A stretch of DNA of 64,000 nucleotides from Gonapodya prolifera JEL478 (GCA_001574975.1 KQ965742.1:67696-131695), one strand, 5' to 3'. Shown: positions 1 through 11,500, counted from the stretch's first letter. The notes: a model not told the origin generated them from the sequence alone. A program made the numbers and translations.

Positions 1-704
1 GCAACGCCCTGAGGCCCCACGGCGACTGGTCTCGGTATCGAAGGGCCCTCGCGAACAGCAGTAGCACCGCCTTGACGACCGGGAGAGACGCGGCGGGGTC
101 GTGGGTGGAGGTGTTGGTATATCACGAGCGGGACGGAAAGAGCCACGCGGGTGGCGTAGAGGGCGATGAAGAGGCGGAGGGGTTGGTCGCACGGCTGGGA
201 GGCGGTGAGGATCAAGGTCACGATGGAGATGACAATCTGGAGTGGAGTGGAGGACGGGGTTGGGGTTGTGTACCGTGATTGGACCTCGAACCTCGAACGT
301 CGCTTTGCGCACGAACGCCAACGCAAAACGCAACGCACCTGCGCAATCATGATGACGACGGAGCAAGCAAGCATAACGCGCGACGCCCGAGATATGTTGT
401 TGAAGTTGCCGAAGAAGAAGGAGAAGTAGTTCATTCTGACGGTGGCAGCTCTGGGTGTGGACTGGAGGAGGCCCGCTGCTTGCGACTGCACTAATGCTCC
501 AGCTCCAGCTCCAGCTCCAGAGCCGCCCTGTAAATCCTGTGAAATCTGCCCCTGTGAGTCCGCTTGGATACTCGGCAACGCGCTCTGCGAGTACCGTGTT
601 TCTGCTCCAAATCCACGTTCGACACTGGAGTAAGCAGTGGGAGCGAGCTGATGTGGGGTCGAGGAAGGGGGAGCAGCAAAGCGTGGCGACAAGGGCGGTG
701 CCAT
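1..704 (-). CDS. Membrane protein, candidate RING-type E3 ligase (5' part, runs off left edge)
   Basis: Two exons are visible. Exon 1 runs from the ATG at 704 down to 339, and exon 2 from 236 to the window edge. The intron between them is about 102 nt (donor GTGCGT, acceptor CTCCAG) and keeps the frame. Exon 1 encodes a Gln/Ser/Ala-rich N-terminus with a Gly-Ala run (a GCTGGA codon repeat near 490-520), then a hydrophobic stretch containing MLACSVVIMIAQ. Exon 2 continues the first membrane segment (IVISIVTLILTA) and adds a second, PLRLFIALYATRVALSVPLV, followed by a basic Pro/Arg linker. A pair of TM helices joined by a 'C..PLR' turn recalls the membrane RING-H2 ligases of the plant RIE1 type and their fungal relatives. 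The RING itself would lie outside the window, so the function is inference. The gene is certain enough; the family is tentative. Confidence 0.5.
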   Translation of the reverse strand, partial: MAPPLSPRFAAPPSSTPHQLAPTAYSSVERGFGAETRYSQSALPSIQADSQGQISQDLQGGSGAGAGAGALVQSQAAGLLQSTPRAATVRMNYFSFFFGNFNNISRASRVMLACSVVIMIAQVRCVLRWRSCAKRRSRFEVQSRYTTPTPSSTPLQIVISIVTLILTASQPCDQPLRLFIALYATRVALSVPLVIYQHLHPRPRRVSPGRQGGATAVREGPSIPRPVAVGPQGV

Positions 705-1438
705 GGTTGTCCGTGTGGCAGAAACCGCCGTGGCTGCGAGAGCCGAACGAGGGAGTCGGCTCTCATTTACGATACGACCCCCATCATTGAGAGACCCCAC
801 GAGCTCCCTCCCGTCCCCTCGACGATCGGACGTTGCGTGTCCCGAAGAGGATGGTAATGGTGCGAAGGACATTTTCCTGCTCGTGCTCTTGCTGTTGAGC
901 GTGGACGGAGCTTTTTGGGTCGTTGGTGATGGGGGCGGGCCTAACACGTCAGCCCGGAAATCGTCGGTGAGCGATAAGCGGTAGCCGAGGTCGCGATGGT
1001 CGCGTGCGTCGCTGTGTAGTACGAATGGATACTGGGGTGTAAAGGGGACGTCGGCTAATGGTTGGACCACTCGGCTGCGGGCACTGTGAGGACCGTCGTC
1101 ATTTGCAGTGCTTCCCCACTCTAGCTTCACCCAACTCTTTCAATCAGCACTTTCGATTACCTTCAGCGCTCTTGTATGAATATTGAGACAAAATATTTCG
1201 ATTCCATATAGAGTTCTTCTTGAGAACGAAGATGAACGCATATGAACAAATTGAAAGTATGAATATTTTGCAAACACTAGCTGAGTCGCCTGCTATTCAT
1301 TTTCTCGTCCTCATTGTGCCTGCAACCGTGGCGGATGACTGACTCGGCTAATCTCTGACCGACCAATCGCTCTCGTCTTCCACACTCCAGACATTCGGCT
1401 CACGTCCGACATCCCACGCTCAGCACGCAAAACGCACG
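705..1438. other. Intergenic region between divergent genes
   Basis: This stretch separates the start of the minus-strand membrane protein from the plus-strand TrpB2 start. Short open frames here lack coding character and splice logic. The part around 1120-1300 is AT-richer than its flanks and probably holds the two promoters. I see no RNA gene or repeat in it. Confidence 0.45.
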
Positions 1439-3920
1439 ATGGCAGACGACGGCGTCACCGTGAAATACTTTCTGCCCGAGTCCGAGCTGCCAAAGGCCTG
1501 GTACAACATTCAGGTGCTGGAAGACTCTCCCGATTGCGTTCCCCGCTATCTGCTCACACCCAAGTCCACTGCAGGCCGATCTGCCTCAACCACTCCCGCC
1601 TATCCTCCACCCTGGCACAAAGCAGCCAATCACGCCTGATGACTTGGCCCCGTTGTTCCCCATGGAAGTGCGGTCGCGCAGCGCAATTTCACGATATTTT
1701 CCTGACCATACTCACGACACCTTGTTTCTCAGCTCATCAAGCAAGAGGTGTCCACCGAGCGATACATGTGATTGCATTCCGCTGTTTCCACACGGCTTCT
1801 TCCCGTGCCACTGACTCCACATTCGCCACAGTGAAATCCCAGAGGAAGTCCGAGAGATCTACCGCCGCTGGAGACCATCGCCCCTGTACCGTGCCCGCGC
1901 GCTCGAGAAAGCCCTTGGGACGCCTGCCAAAGTGGGTCCAAAGCACATACTGAGAGAGGTTCGGAGTTGCGAAGCAAGGAGAGACCGAGCACCGAGGCCT
2001 GAGCGCTAAGCGCCGACCGAGGCGTCTGCCGGAGGCGAATGGCCTGCCGCGAAGCGGCTATTAGAGCGCGGAGCGCATATTCCCGCCGGAAGGAACTCCC
2101 CGCGGAGCGGAACACACTCGTGCAGGAGCGAGACGTCTGCCGGAGACGAATGATCCGTGCACTTCGTAGTACTTCTTATTGTGTGATCCCTGAACGTAAT
2201 CTCGTACCCTTTTTTTGCAGATCTATTACAAGTACGAAGGTGTTTCCCCCGTCGGCAGCCACAAGCCAAACACCGCCGTGCCCCAAGTCTACTATAACAA
2301 GCAAGCTGGCGTGAAAAAAGTCACCACGTCAGTGCCTATCTCCTCTCTCTTATGTCTTCCTCACCGACATCACTCTCCACTTTACAGTGAAACCGGTGCT
2401 GGCCAGTGGGGCGGCGCCCTCGCCTTTGCCGGGTCCATGTTCGACGTCGAGGTCGAAATCTACCAGGTCAAAGTCTCCTACGAGACAAAGCCATACCGCC
2501 GCCTTGCCATGGAAACGTACGGCGCAAAATGCTACCCGAGCCCAAGTGATCGCACCGAGGCTGGAAAGAAGATCCTTGCGGAGGATCCCAATTCGCCGGG
2601 GGTGCGTTGTTGTGTTGTGCTGGTTGTCGTACAATTTCAAACCGCACATTCCATTGTTCTATCGCGTTTGTTATTCTTCGGTTGTGCCATTGGGGTTGAA
2701 CTTACGTACGATTTCAAACCACCGCAATTTTCTCTCGTGTTGGGATTCAGTCGCTCGGAATCGCAATTTCAGAGGCTGGTGCGTTTCTCACCCGTCCTCG
2801 AACACCTCACCGTGCCCGCTCACTCACCGAACTCATCCCCCCATCCTTGCAGTCGAAGCCTGCGTGAAGCAGGGCGCCAAATACTGCCTGGGCTCCGTCC
2901 TCAACCACGTGCTTATGCACCAAACCGTGATCGGCGAAGAAGCCATGAAGCAGATGGCAATGGCCGGAGCGTACCCGGATGTCATCGTCGGCTGCACGGG
3001 CGGGGGGTCCAACTTTGGGGGCATCGTGTTCCCCTTCCTGGGACAGAGGTTCAGGAAGGAGGCGCCAAAGCCGTTCAGGGTCGTCGCGGTGGAACCGTCG
3101 GCGTGCCCAAGTTTGACTAGGGGGAAGTATGCGTACGACTTTGGTGACACGGTCGGGTTGACACCGCTCATCAAGGTGAGATGAGGACTTTGTCGAGTTC
3201 CGGCGGTCCGGTAGCAGCCGATCAAACTTCAATCAATCAATCACTACCCAATGCGTGTAGTCCCACACCCTCGGTATGTCTCCAACATTCATTTGCCTGT
3301 CCCATGCTCTACTCACCTAAACTACTGCAGGCCACGACTTCATGCCCCCCTCGGTACACGCCGGAGGACTCAGGTACCACGGCATGGCTGCGCTTGTGTC
3401 GCATCTTAAGGAACTTAACGAGATCGAAGCGATTGGTAAGTGTGTCGACCATCCCTCCACATTACCAGTTGACGGAATAGCAACTTGACGCGCCATGTGC
3501 CATTTAAAGCCGTGGGACAGAAGGAATGTTTCGAGGCCGGTGTGCTCTTCGGACGCACTGAGGGGATCCTGCCCGCCCCAGAGGCGAACCACGCGGTAAG
3601 AGGCGCCATTATTGAAGGTGAGGAGGGAGTACCAACCGCGGTGACGTTGGGGGCAACGTAACGTGATCGCTTTACCCTGGAAAAGCCCTCAAGTGCAAGG
3701 AGACTGGTGAAGAGAAAACAATTTTGTTTGGACTTTGCGGACATGGTTTCTTGGATTTACCTGCGTATGATAAGGTGGGTACATCTCAGAATGTGTTGTG
3801 AGGGCCACGATTCACACCTCTCGCCTTCCCATACAGTACAACTCTGGCACGCTTGAGCCTGACGCAACACTTTCCGAAGACGCGTTGGCCGCTGCTCTTG
3901 CCAAGCTTCCTTCAGTGTAG
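1439..3920 (+). CDS. trpB2: Tryptophan synthase beta-like enzyme, TrpB2 type
   Basis: This is a PLP-dependent enzyme of the TrpB2 family, which joins indole and serine (or a related beta-replacement substrate). About ten exons can be read: [11 protein letters not shown] at 1439; [14 protein letters not shown] after 1566; a short exon with [31 protein letters not shown]; then [19 protein letters not shown] from 2221. The Lys of GSHKPN is the expected Schiff-base residue, and [11 protein letters not shown] near 2990 binds the cofactor phosphate. Later exons carry [18 protein letters not shown] and [21 protein letters not shown]. The end is LPSV with TAG at 3918. The N-terminal 'W(Y)N..ADLP.PLPP.LHP' block and the length are diagnostic of TrpB2 rather than of the usual fungal fused TRP5 enzyme. 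The intron at 1932-2220 contains a GC-rich hairpin array. An origin by transfer is possible but unproven from sequence alone. Confidence 0.9.
1958..2149 (+). repeat. GC-rich tandem hairpin array, copy A (inside TrpB2 intron)
   Basis: About nine short perfect or near-perfect hairpins follow one another. Stems with loops: TTGC-GAA-GCAA (1967-1977), GCGC-TAA-GCGC (2003-2013), CGCC..GGCG (2011-2024), CGTCT-GCCGG-AGGCG (2023-2037), GCCGC-GAA-GCGGC (2046-2058), GCGC-GGA-GCGC (2066-2076), CCGC-GGA-GCGG (2100-2110), CTCG..CGAG (2117-2132), CGTCT-GCCGG-AGACG (2134-2148). The GCGTCTGCCGGAGGCGAATG-like block occurs twice (about 2022-2041 and 2133-2152), so the array has an internal duplication. It is far richer in G+C than the flanking intron and matches a second copy at 52262-52379. 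It is not coding: it lies wholly inside an intron whose donor and acceptor join family-conserved exons. Confidence 0.85.
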
Positions 3921-4031
3921 TGTTCGAACAGAAATTTACATTTACACAAAGCGTTGTCCGCTGAACTTGATAAGATACTTTTGGTTTAGGGTCATAATGT
4001 TACATCTACGCGATTCTAAAACCCGTCCAGT

Positions 4032-6656
4032 TCAAGATTGAGTCAGTCGCTCGATTGCACTCTGTGCCAGGTGGTTGCCTTGTTGCGCACTAAGGTCGTA
4101 CCACTCCAATGCGGCCTTTAAGTCTTTGGGTACCCCGCCCAGTCCGTGCTCGTAAAAGCGGCCCAAATCGTACTGTCCTGTGGCACCGCCACCGTCGGCA
4201 GACTTCCGATACCATTCCGCCGCCAGCAAGAGGTTGTTTGGAAGGTTGCCAATTCCGTGCTCGTACCAAGACCCCAACCGACCTTGCGCATCGGCCAAGC
4301 CTTGGTCGGCAGCCTTGCTGAACAAATTCCGTGCCATGTCCAGGTCCTTTGGTAGCCCACGAGTTCCGAATTCGTACGAGAGACCGACACGGTACTCGGC
4401 GAACGCATTTCCCTGTTCCGCTGCCTTTCTGAACCATTTTAGGGCCTGCACGAGATCCTTTTGCAGGCCTCCCCATCCACCCTCGCAAGCGCGACCGAGG
4501 GAACACTGCGCGGCCGCGTTTCCTTTGTCAGCAGCTTTGCGGTACCAACGTACTGCCTTGGTGAGGTTTTTCGTCAGACCTTTCACTCCCCGCTCGTAGT
4601 ATGACGCAATGACATTTTGGGCGTGGGGATCACCCTGGATGGCACGTTCCATTTCCATACTCAGCGACTCGGGAATCTACATAAAAAGGACGTTGTTGCG
4701 AAAGCGTTAGTGTACGCCATTCAACATTCTCGTCCCACGACCACATACTGACCTCTTCTTCGTCGTCGAGGATGCTGAGACCACTCGCACCACGAGATGG
4801 GGGTGGGTGGGACGGTAAGGACGCAGACGGGGAGGGTACTTGCAACCATGGTGGAGGTGAGCCAAAGTTGACCGAGTATTTGCGTGCGGTGGGTGCGTGA
4901 ATTTCTGCAGCAAGAGCAGCGGTCGCAGTCTCGGAGATTTCCATGAGGTCGCGCAACTCCCCGACGATCATGGCGAATGTCGGGCGTTGATCTAGTTCCG
5001 CTTCCCAACACCTTTGCAAGAGACTCCAAAGCTTCTCGGGGCAATCAGCGGGGCGCGCGACAGGATGGATTATTTTTTGAGCTCCGTGCTTGTGGACGGA
5101 TGTGGGATTGATGGAAAACATTTCGTACCCGATGTTGGCAAACAACCACGAATCGCCAGCCTGAGATCCTGCACCTTCCGGCACGTCATCACTGTCGCTG
5201 CTGTTGCGCACGTCAAGGAAACCAAAGTCTGTGAGAATTGGTTTTCCATTGTCATCAACGAAGACGTTGGAACTGTTGAGGCAGCCATGAATAACTCTGT
5301 GCGAGTGAAGGTACTCCACGCCCAAAGCTATTTCACACAACTGTGAGGCAAAAGATGGGAGATTGATTGTTACTAATGACATCATGGAGAATGCCATTGT
5401 CTTCCCACCATCTGGAGTCTCTTCTCCGACCCCAATCTCGTACGAGCAAGATAGTGCCGCAACGTTCCAGCAGGCATCAGTGGAGCCACGTAAAACACAC
5501 GGGCCGTCTCCACGGAGCCACCGAGGACGGGAAGGACGTTGCTGTGATCGAGCATATGCCACAGTTGCAGGGTTTTCAAAAATTGCTGACATGCGAGCGA
5601 TGCTCAGTAGTAATAAGGCGACTTTTGACAGTTCCCGTACCTGTCGCTTTGAGGTGTCTCGTAGGACTTCAATGACGACCTTGTCCATGTGTCCGTATAG
5701 CACTCCTCGATATTTTGGTCCCAACGATCCCTCACCAATACGCTCTCCAAAATTAATTTCCCACGGAGTTGTCATCCACGGTTCGATTGACGTTACGGCG
5801 GTTGGGCCAGCCGCAATCATGAGGGCGAGAAAGGCCCTGCGAACAAGACGTACACGTCGATATTTCGGTACGGTATATCATTGAGCAAGCAAGTTACGCA
5901 CTTGTCCAGAAACTCCCTGGTATGTGTCTTCTCGGGGTATTTGTCGATTTGTTTTTTCACTGCTTGCAGTGCGACACGATACTCGTCCCGTTTCAGCCGC
6001 AAAGCTCCAAGTATTTCTTGAGGAGAGCGTTTCGAGAGATCGCTGAGAGAGACTTCAGATGTCTTCTTATCGGACGCTTTGCCGGAAGGAGCAGTCAGGG
6101 CAAAAGCCAACCTTGAGACCCCATCAAGCACCCACCCAGGGCGATTCCATCTTGTTGAGGCCAAGTATCGAGAATTTCTGCTGAAACGAGCTGCGCAAGA
6201 TGTGTATTGTCACTGCCGAAGGGTGAAGACGGAATCGTCCTCACATCATAGCTTGCCGCGATCTCCCGCAAATGCCCACTGATCTGAAGCAATTCATCGT
6301 CATGCAAATCGATCGTGTAAAGTCGCGAAATGATGCTCTCGTCTGATTGGCGTGAAACTATGTCCTGAAACCATAGTGCAACTCTGCAAGTAGCCCGTTC
6401 CATGAGAAGAATTCATTATATGGATCGATCAGTCAGAAAATCACTCAGAAAAGCTCTCCAGTCCAGCCGCAGCCCGCGCCCTGGGTTCCAGTTCCCGCAG
6501 AGTCTCGAGGATTTGTTGCGCGTGAGCCAAAACCATTTCCGTGAGATTTCGGCGATGAGAAAGCCCGCCGGTGGCATCGCGGATCAACGCAAGTGCGGAT
6601 GCAACGTGATGGATGCTCGATGATGGATTCGGATTATTCTCTTCGAACGAAACCAT
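4032..6656 (-). CDS. Pseudokinase with MLKL-like helical N-terminus and C-terminal Sel1 repeats
   Basis: A multi-exon minus-strand gene whose start is the ATG at 6654-6656. The N-terminal ~200 residues are helical (TEMVLAHAQQILETLREL, then WFQDIVSRQSDESIISRL and HDDELLQISGHLREI). They resemble the four-helix/brace region of MLKL-type and fungal TKL kinases. The kinase fold follows: the glycine loop IGEGSLGPKYRG is degraded. The position of the ATP-binding Lys reads VVIEVL, with Glu instead of Lys. The catalytic loop reads VIHGCLNSSNVFV, lacking the HRD Asp. TDFG is kept. The C-lobe ends with CPEKLWSLLQRCWEAELDQRPTF. After a Pro/Ser linker, a last exon (4658 and below, acceptor just before IPESL) holds about five Sel1 repeats of the A..WYRKAAD.GNA..Q type. 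Kinase-Sel1 fusions are known in early-diverging fungi. Loss of both Lys and Asp argues for a signalling scaffold or effector rather than an enzyme. Confidence 0.85.
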
Positions 6657-6790
6657 CCTTGGCAGCCTGCTGTGGTGGTCTCCCTCAAACGTTTTCTCGC
6701 CCCCACCTGGCGTCGACTGGTCGCAATTAACATATTGGTGCTACAATATTGTTCTTGACAAGTCGCTCATACTAAAGTGAGCCACCTGCT

Positions 6791-8329
6791 CTAACACACT
6801 TTTGGGTCCCAATATTTCAACATACACGTGTCACCCTCAGCCGCATCTATTCTCTTCTTTGTCAGCTTCTGCAGCTCGCGAATAAATGCGGTGTGGTATC
6901 CCGGCCACTTTGTCACAGTCTCGTTACGGGACCAAGGTGATGTTCGGCATGGGACATCCTGGTTGCGTACCCATTGGTCCCCGACAAACTGCACTCGTAG
7001 TGTCGGAACATCATCCACAAACTTCGCCCATTGTGCAAGAAATTCCTTCTCATACCTCGGGACGATGGAGAGGTTTGGACCCGTCTGGTACACGTGCATC
7101 TCTGTCGAAAACGACCATTCCTCCAAAATAATAGTGTTTAAGTCAGAGAAAGCGTTTCGAAGGACTGCGGATAGGGGGTCCAAGGTGATATTCGCACGAA
7201 CAAAGACTATGTTGTCGTGCAATGTTTGCAAGTTCATCCACGTGCCAAACCAACCCATTGCAATGTGAAGAGTTTGGATCTGCCGGAGAGGCCGGGGTGG
7301 TGCACTTTTGCCAGCTTCGAATATTTTCAGTTCCCGTTCAAGTCGCTCTGGAGATCCCCCCGGCAATGTTCCAAGTTCCACAATATTAGGAAATCTCTGT
7401 AAGAGAGAGTGGATGAAGCCACCAAACAAGGTGTCTCTTTGTTCGCCGTTTGAATCCCGTTCTAGGGTCATCAAACTGGGCCATTGGTCCTTCCTGAGTA
7501 TCAAGGTGCGTATTCCATCGCAGAATGTCGCGAGACCCTCCAGGTGGTTCGAGGGACCGAAATCCCAGAAGTTAGCGACCAGCCTGGCAGGAGATGGGAA
7601 CAGCGCGATGAGCTTTTGGGCAATGGTAGGGTCATCGCGAAAATTCCAATAATAGTCCACCACAACTTCGAGTTCTCTGACTGAAGAACACCGCAATTCT
7701 GCCAAATTGCTATGTGTCCAGGCGGAAGAGCGCGTCGCGAGGCTTACTCCTCGGGGTTGGAACGCATCGCCTGCGTTTGCGGCAAATGACTGAAGGATGG
7801 CATGGATCTCAACGTCCACTTCTGTCGTACCACTAGCTGTGGGCTGAACGCCGTAGCCTATTCGAAACTGCGCTACAGCTACGGGACGAATTCGCGGCAG
7901 ATACGTGTATGACCCTTTCGAAAAGCACCATCGGACCCAAAGGGCGTTCAAAAGAGAATCTCTTTCTTTTCGAGGACCTAAGAGCAACTCCGATGAGCGA
8001 GAAAAGTCCACTTCCATGAACACACGTAGGCCAGTGATGTGTGGTGGGAAAATGTGGAAGAAGGTTGGACAAAATGCCACCTTGGTAATCCATGCACTTT
8101 CTCTCCCTCTCTGAGCAACGATGTCCAGAACAACTGGAATGGCTCCCGTTGTGTCGAACAGAACTGATTGAACTGCGGTCTTCCAAGATCTGCAGACTGA
8201 AGGGGCCACACCAAACGCATCACATGGAGGAAGCTGTGTCAAGATTGTTTCCAGGACCTCTTGCGGAAGGTAACGTGGTGGTGGCTCCTTTCGGCCCGTT
8301 TGAAAAAATTGAAACAGACGTCCGAACAT
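6791..8329 (-). CDS. F-box protein
   Basis: A single open frame of 512 codons without introns, unusual in this window. An F-box lies at about residues 18-60 (YLPQEVLETILTQLPPCDAF, then VCRSWKTAVQSVLFDT), so the protein probably docks on Skp1 of an SCF ubiquitin ligase. The rest has no WD40 or clear leucine-rich repeat. It shows scattered blocks such as LRELEVVVDYYW and LGTLPGGSPERLERELKIFE that could form a divergent solenoid for substrate binding. The start MFGRLFQFFQTG is the first Met of the frame. The gene sits 134 bp downstream of the pseudokinase start and 179 bp upstream of the stop of IFT144, all on the same strand. The substrate cannot be guessed. Confidence 0.75.
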   Translation of the reverse strand: MFGRLFQFFQTGRKEPPPRYLPQEVLETILTQLPPCDAFGVAPSVCRSWKTAVQSVLFDTTGAIPVVLDIVAQRGRESAWITKVAFCPTFFHIFPPHITGLRVFMEVDFSRSSELLLGPRKERDSLLNALWVRWCFSKGSYTYLPRIRPVAVAQFRIGYGVQPTASGTTEVDVEIHAILQSFAANAGDAFQPRGVSLATRSSAWTHSNLAELRCSSVRELEVVVDYYWNFRDDPTIAQKLIALFPSPARLVANFWDFGPSNHLEGLATFCDGIRTLILRKDQWPSLMTLERDSNGEQRDTLFGGFIHSLLQRFPNIVELGTLPGGSPERLERELKIFEAGKSAPPRPLRQIQTLHIAMGWFGTWMNLQTLHDNIVFVRANITLDPLSAVLRNAFSDLNTIILEEWSFSTEMHVYQTGPNLSIVPRYEKEFLAQWAKFVDDVPTLRVQFVGDQWVRNQDVPCRTSPWSRNETVTKWPGYHTAFIRELQKLTKKRIDAAEGDTCMLKYWDPKVC

Positions 8330-8508
8330 GGCACGAGAATGGATGAAACGAAGTTCAATGCCGAAAGAAAATTGCTTGTATCAGAAACAATCGGGAGAAA
8401 ATTATGAATAAGAAATGCAATTTTGAGCAACAATTTTTCAGCAACGATCATTTCAACATTATCTTTCGATTCATTTTTATAACGTAGACCCGTAAATATC
8501 GCACTACC

Positions 8509-11500
8509 TCATGGTGGTTCATTTTTGCTTTGCTCACGTGTACCTACCAACCCTCCAACGATGTCAGCTTCTGTCGGTAACATTCGCACGACGCTATCCC
8601 TCTTACTGCTTCGCTCGCTCGCCAACGTCTCTTCTGGACCATGCCACAATGCGGTGCGACTACCCATTGGAGACTGTATGCTTGCTTCGGAGGCCATTGG
8701 GGACTTCAATTTTGATGACAGAGGGATTAGCGGATCTGGTGACGACGCGGAGGCAGCACCTGGTCCTGTATTTTCGGTTGCAGAGCCCGAGGTTTTATTG
8801 GAAAGATTCGGTGGCACCCGAGACACTCTGCTGGGGTGCACAGGTGACATGCACATTGGACATTGTTGAGATCGTTCCAAGAACGTAAGGAATTCGGAGT
8901 ATAGTGCAGGAAACTCGCATGACGGACAGACGGACCATTCGGAAGTAACCATATGGCGCCCCTATTTGCGAGATCAGAGCAATCCTGTTTCCCACTGAAT
9001 AGCGCGACGACACTTACGGTAACAATGCAATACGGAAGACGATTCTTACATTCGGTACATGCAAGGGCTGTTTCTGGGAGCAAGGTCTCGCAAAAAGGGC
9101 AAGGCGATTTCGCCTCGTCCCGTTCATCTTTCTCGGGTCGTCTTGATAATACAAACGTGAATCAGTCAAACAAGCAGTAACCCACACAAAGACTAAAAAG
9201 GCTAACCTGATGATCTGTTCAATCTTTTTCCTATACTTGGCGTCCACAGTTTGCCGATACTCTGGTCGCATCACCATGGCCGCAAACTTCAATGCCGAGC
9301 GCTTCAGACCAGACCTATAGCATTCTACAACTGTGGAGGTCAGTATTGGTACGACATCTGTAATATAATTTTAGTTTGTAAGTTTGTGGGAAGCGGATCT
9401 AGTTCAGGAAATATGCGAACTCACGAGCAGGAAATTTGCTGATGTCGTTTGCAACTCGTATAAGCATGCGAGAAGCCTTTTCATGTTGCTCGTGTTTCAC
9501 GAGAATCTGATTAACCCCTGTATCAGAAATGCCATTTGAAGCTTTCGGTGGACAACTTACCTTGACCAACACGTAGCTGTGAAGAAGCGCGAGCATTCTG
9601 TCCAACTCCGCGGGGATCGTCAGATCTAACGTTCGCAACTGACGGTAGTTGTCCAAAAGGAGGTCGTGTGCGGCTCTGTAGTTTCCCTGTGCCTGCTCTT
9701 CTCGGGCAATGATGATCGCCGTACGTGCCGCGTCCTGGTACTGACCCAGAGACATGTAGAGCTTGAAAATAAATTTAGCATCCTTGTGAATGAAAAGGTT
9801 ACTGATAATCAAACATCAAAATTCAAATGCTCATTGGCACCTTGGGTACCCCGTCTGTGTCCCCCATGAGATAATCTATCAAAATCGCGGTCAGGGCGTC
9901 ATCTCTTGCAAGGCCAATCGTTTCAATTGCCAGATCCACGACTTGTGGATCGTCCGATGGTGCTTGCAAGAGCATTGATAGGGCTCGATGATACTCGTTC
10001 GTGTACATTAACAGCTTTCCGGCAAGAAGGTATTCGTGGTTGGCCTCAAAGTGCCCAATTATTCGTTGAACTTGCACCCAAATTTAGCGAAGTCAGAGCG
10101 AACAAGCTATTTTCAAAATACAATCGAACAACTCACGAAGCTGCACCGATCCGTCATCTTTAACCAAGTCCGCGAAGTAATCCATGATGTTGTGTTGCTA
10201 TAAACAAAATGTGTGATATCACGAGCAGAGATGATGGAAAGCGTGAAACAACCATACCTGCGCAACTGTGAACGCATCGTCATCCATTCCAGCGACATGG
10301 CAGAACTCAATGACAGACTTATAGTCTTTTACGCCGCTGAAAAATCGAGAAACAATCCGAGCAGCCTCGCGTGACTTTGATTTACGGACAACTTCGACGG
10401 CCTGAAAAACCCTTAGTCTTGCATAAAGACGCTCAAACGGAGACAAAACCGTACCGATTCTATATCCCGCAAGACGTCCACGTATATTAGCACGGCATTA
10501 TCCCAGTCCTTGGCGCGCTCGTATGCCTTTGCAGCGTCCGAGTATTGCCCTTCCGCTGAATTCAATCTTGAGACTCTATCCAATCACAAAACAGCGTTCC
10601 CTTGTTTCACCTTCTTTCACTTTCGCATATTGCGCAATGACTTTATGTGAGGTTATTTTGTCGAGGTAGGGGCCTACACGGTGTGTGTACTTGGCTGCAT
10701 AACAACCGAGAACTTTGTCATTCCAAGTTTCAAACAACACAGAAGGTGAAATACCTTTGAGCCATAGCTCTGCGGCTTTCTCCCATTCATTGGCCCTCTC
10801 ATAAAGCTGAGCGCCTTCCTGGAATTGTTTCAAGGTATCGAGAATAGCAGCACACTCGCAAAGAAGTTTGGTGTCCTTGGAATCTTCCAGCATCTTCATC
10901 CCACGAGTAATGTCGCCACAGCGCAGAGTCATGCGAGTTTGCCCAGAAGAACAGGCGGTCTCATGAAGTACTCTTTTACTTGGATGCCCAGAAAAGTCGT
11001 TTATGGTTTTCAGAGCAGTTTCAAACATCCTCAAGGCTTCGCCAAACTTTCCTGAAGTCGAGGAATGAGGAAGAAGAAGCCTAACAGCAATGAACTGATA
11101 ACTTGCCTTCAAATTCAAGCTGATGTGCATACTCTTTAGCGATTGTTGTGACTTCCTCAGGCTTGAGTTTTTGAGCAAGTATGAGGGCTTGTTCCCATTG
11201 CCTCAAGGCTCTTTTCAATTCCAAAGCTTCCACGGGATTGCCCGATAGGAGGTACAACCTTTGGGCTTCGTTGTGCTCCCGGAAGAAACAGTGTATATGC
11301 CCCGCAAGCTCAAGGCGGTCTTGTGCATGGTCGATCCGTTCCAGTATTAGAACCGATGACGCCTGTTTCAATTGACGATAGATTCGTTTCGCAACTCGAA
11401 CGTCAAGATTCCAAAGGCAAAACTCGGCGAGTCTCCGCCAAGGACCTGGGTTTGTTAGCTTCGTTGTGAGTGACCACATGGCTTCATTCAAGCGTGCTTC

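Noticed and set aside
1958-2149. Pol III (tRNA/SINE) promoter in hairpin-array copy A
   Set aside because: GGTTCGGAGTT near 1959 only half matches a B box, no A box is visible, and the block is absent from copy B. A SINE origin is not supported.
2006-2269. Coding frame across the hairpin array
   Set aside because: It lies in an intron whose removal joins the conserved exons GTPAK and IYYKYEG.
2387-3184. 265-codon plus-strand frame across TrpB2 introns
   Set aside because: Part of it is the real TrpB2 exon, but the middle reads intron sequence (about 2600-2850). The family alignment requires splicing.
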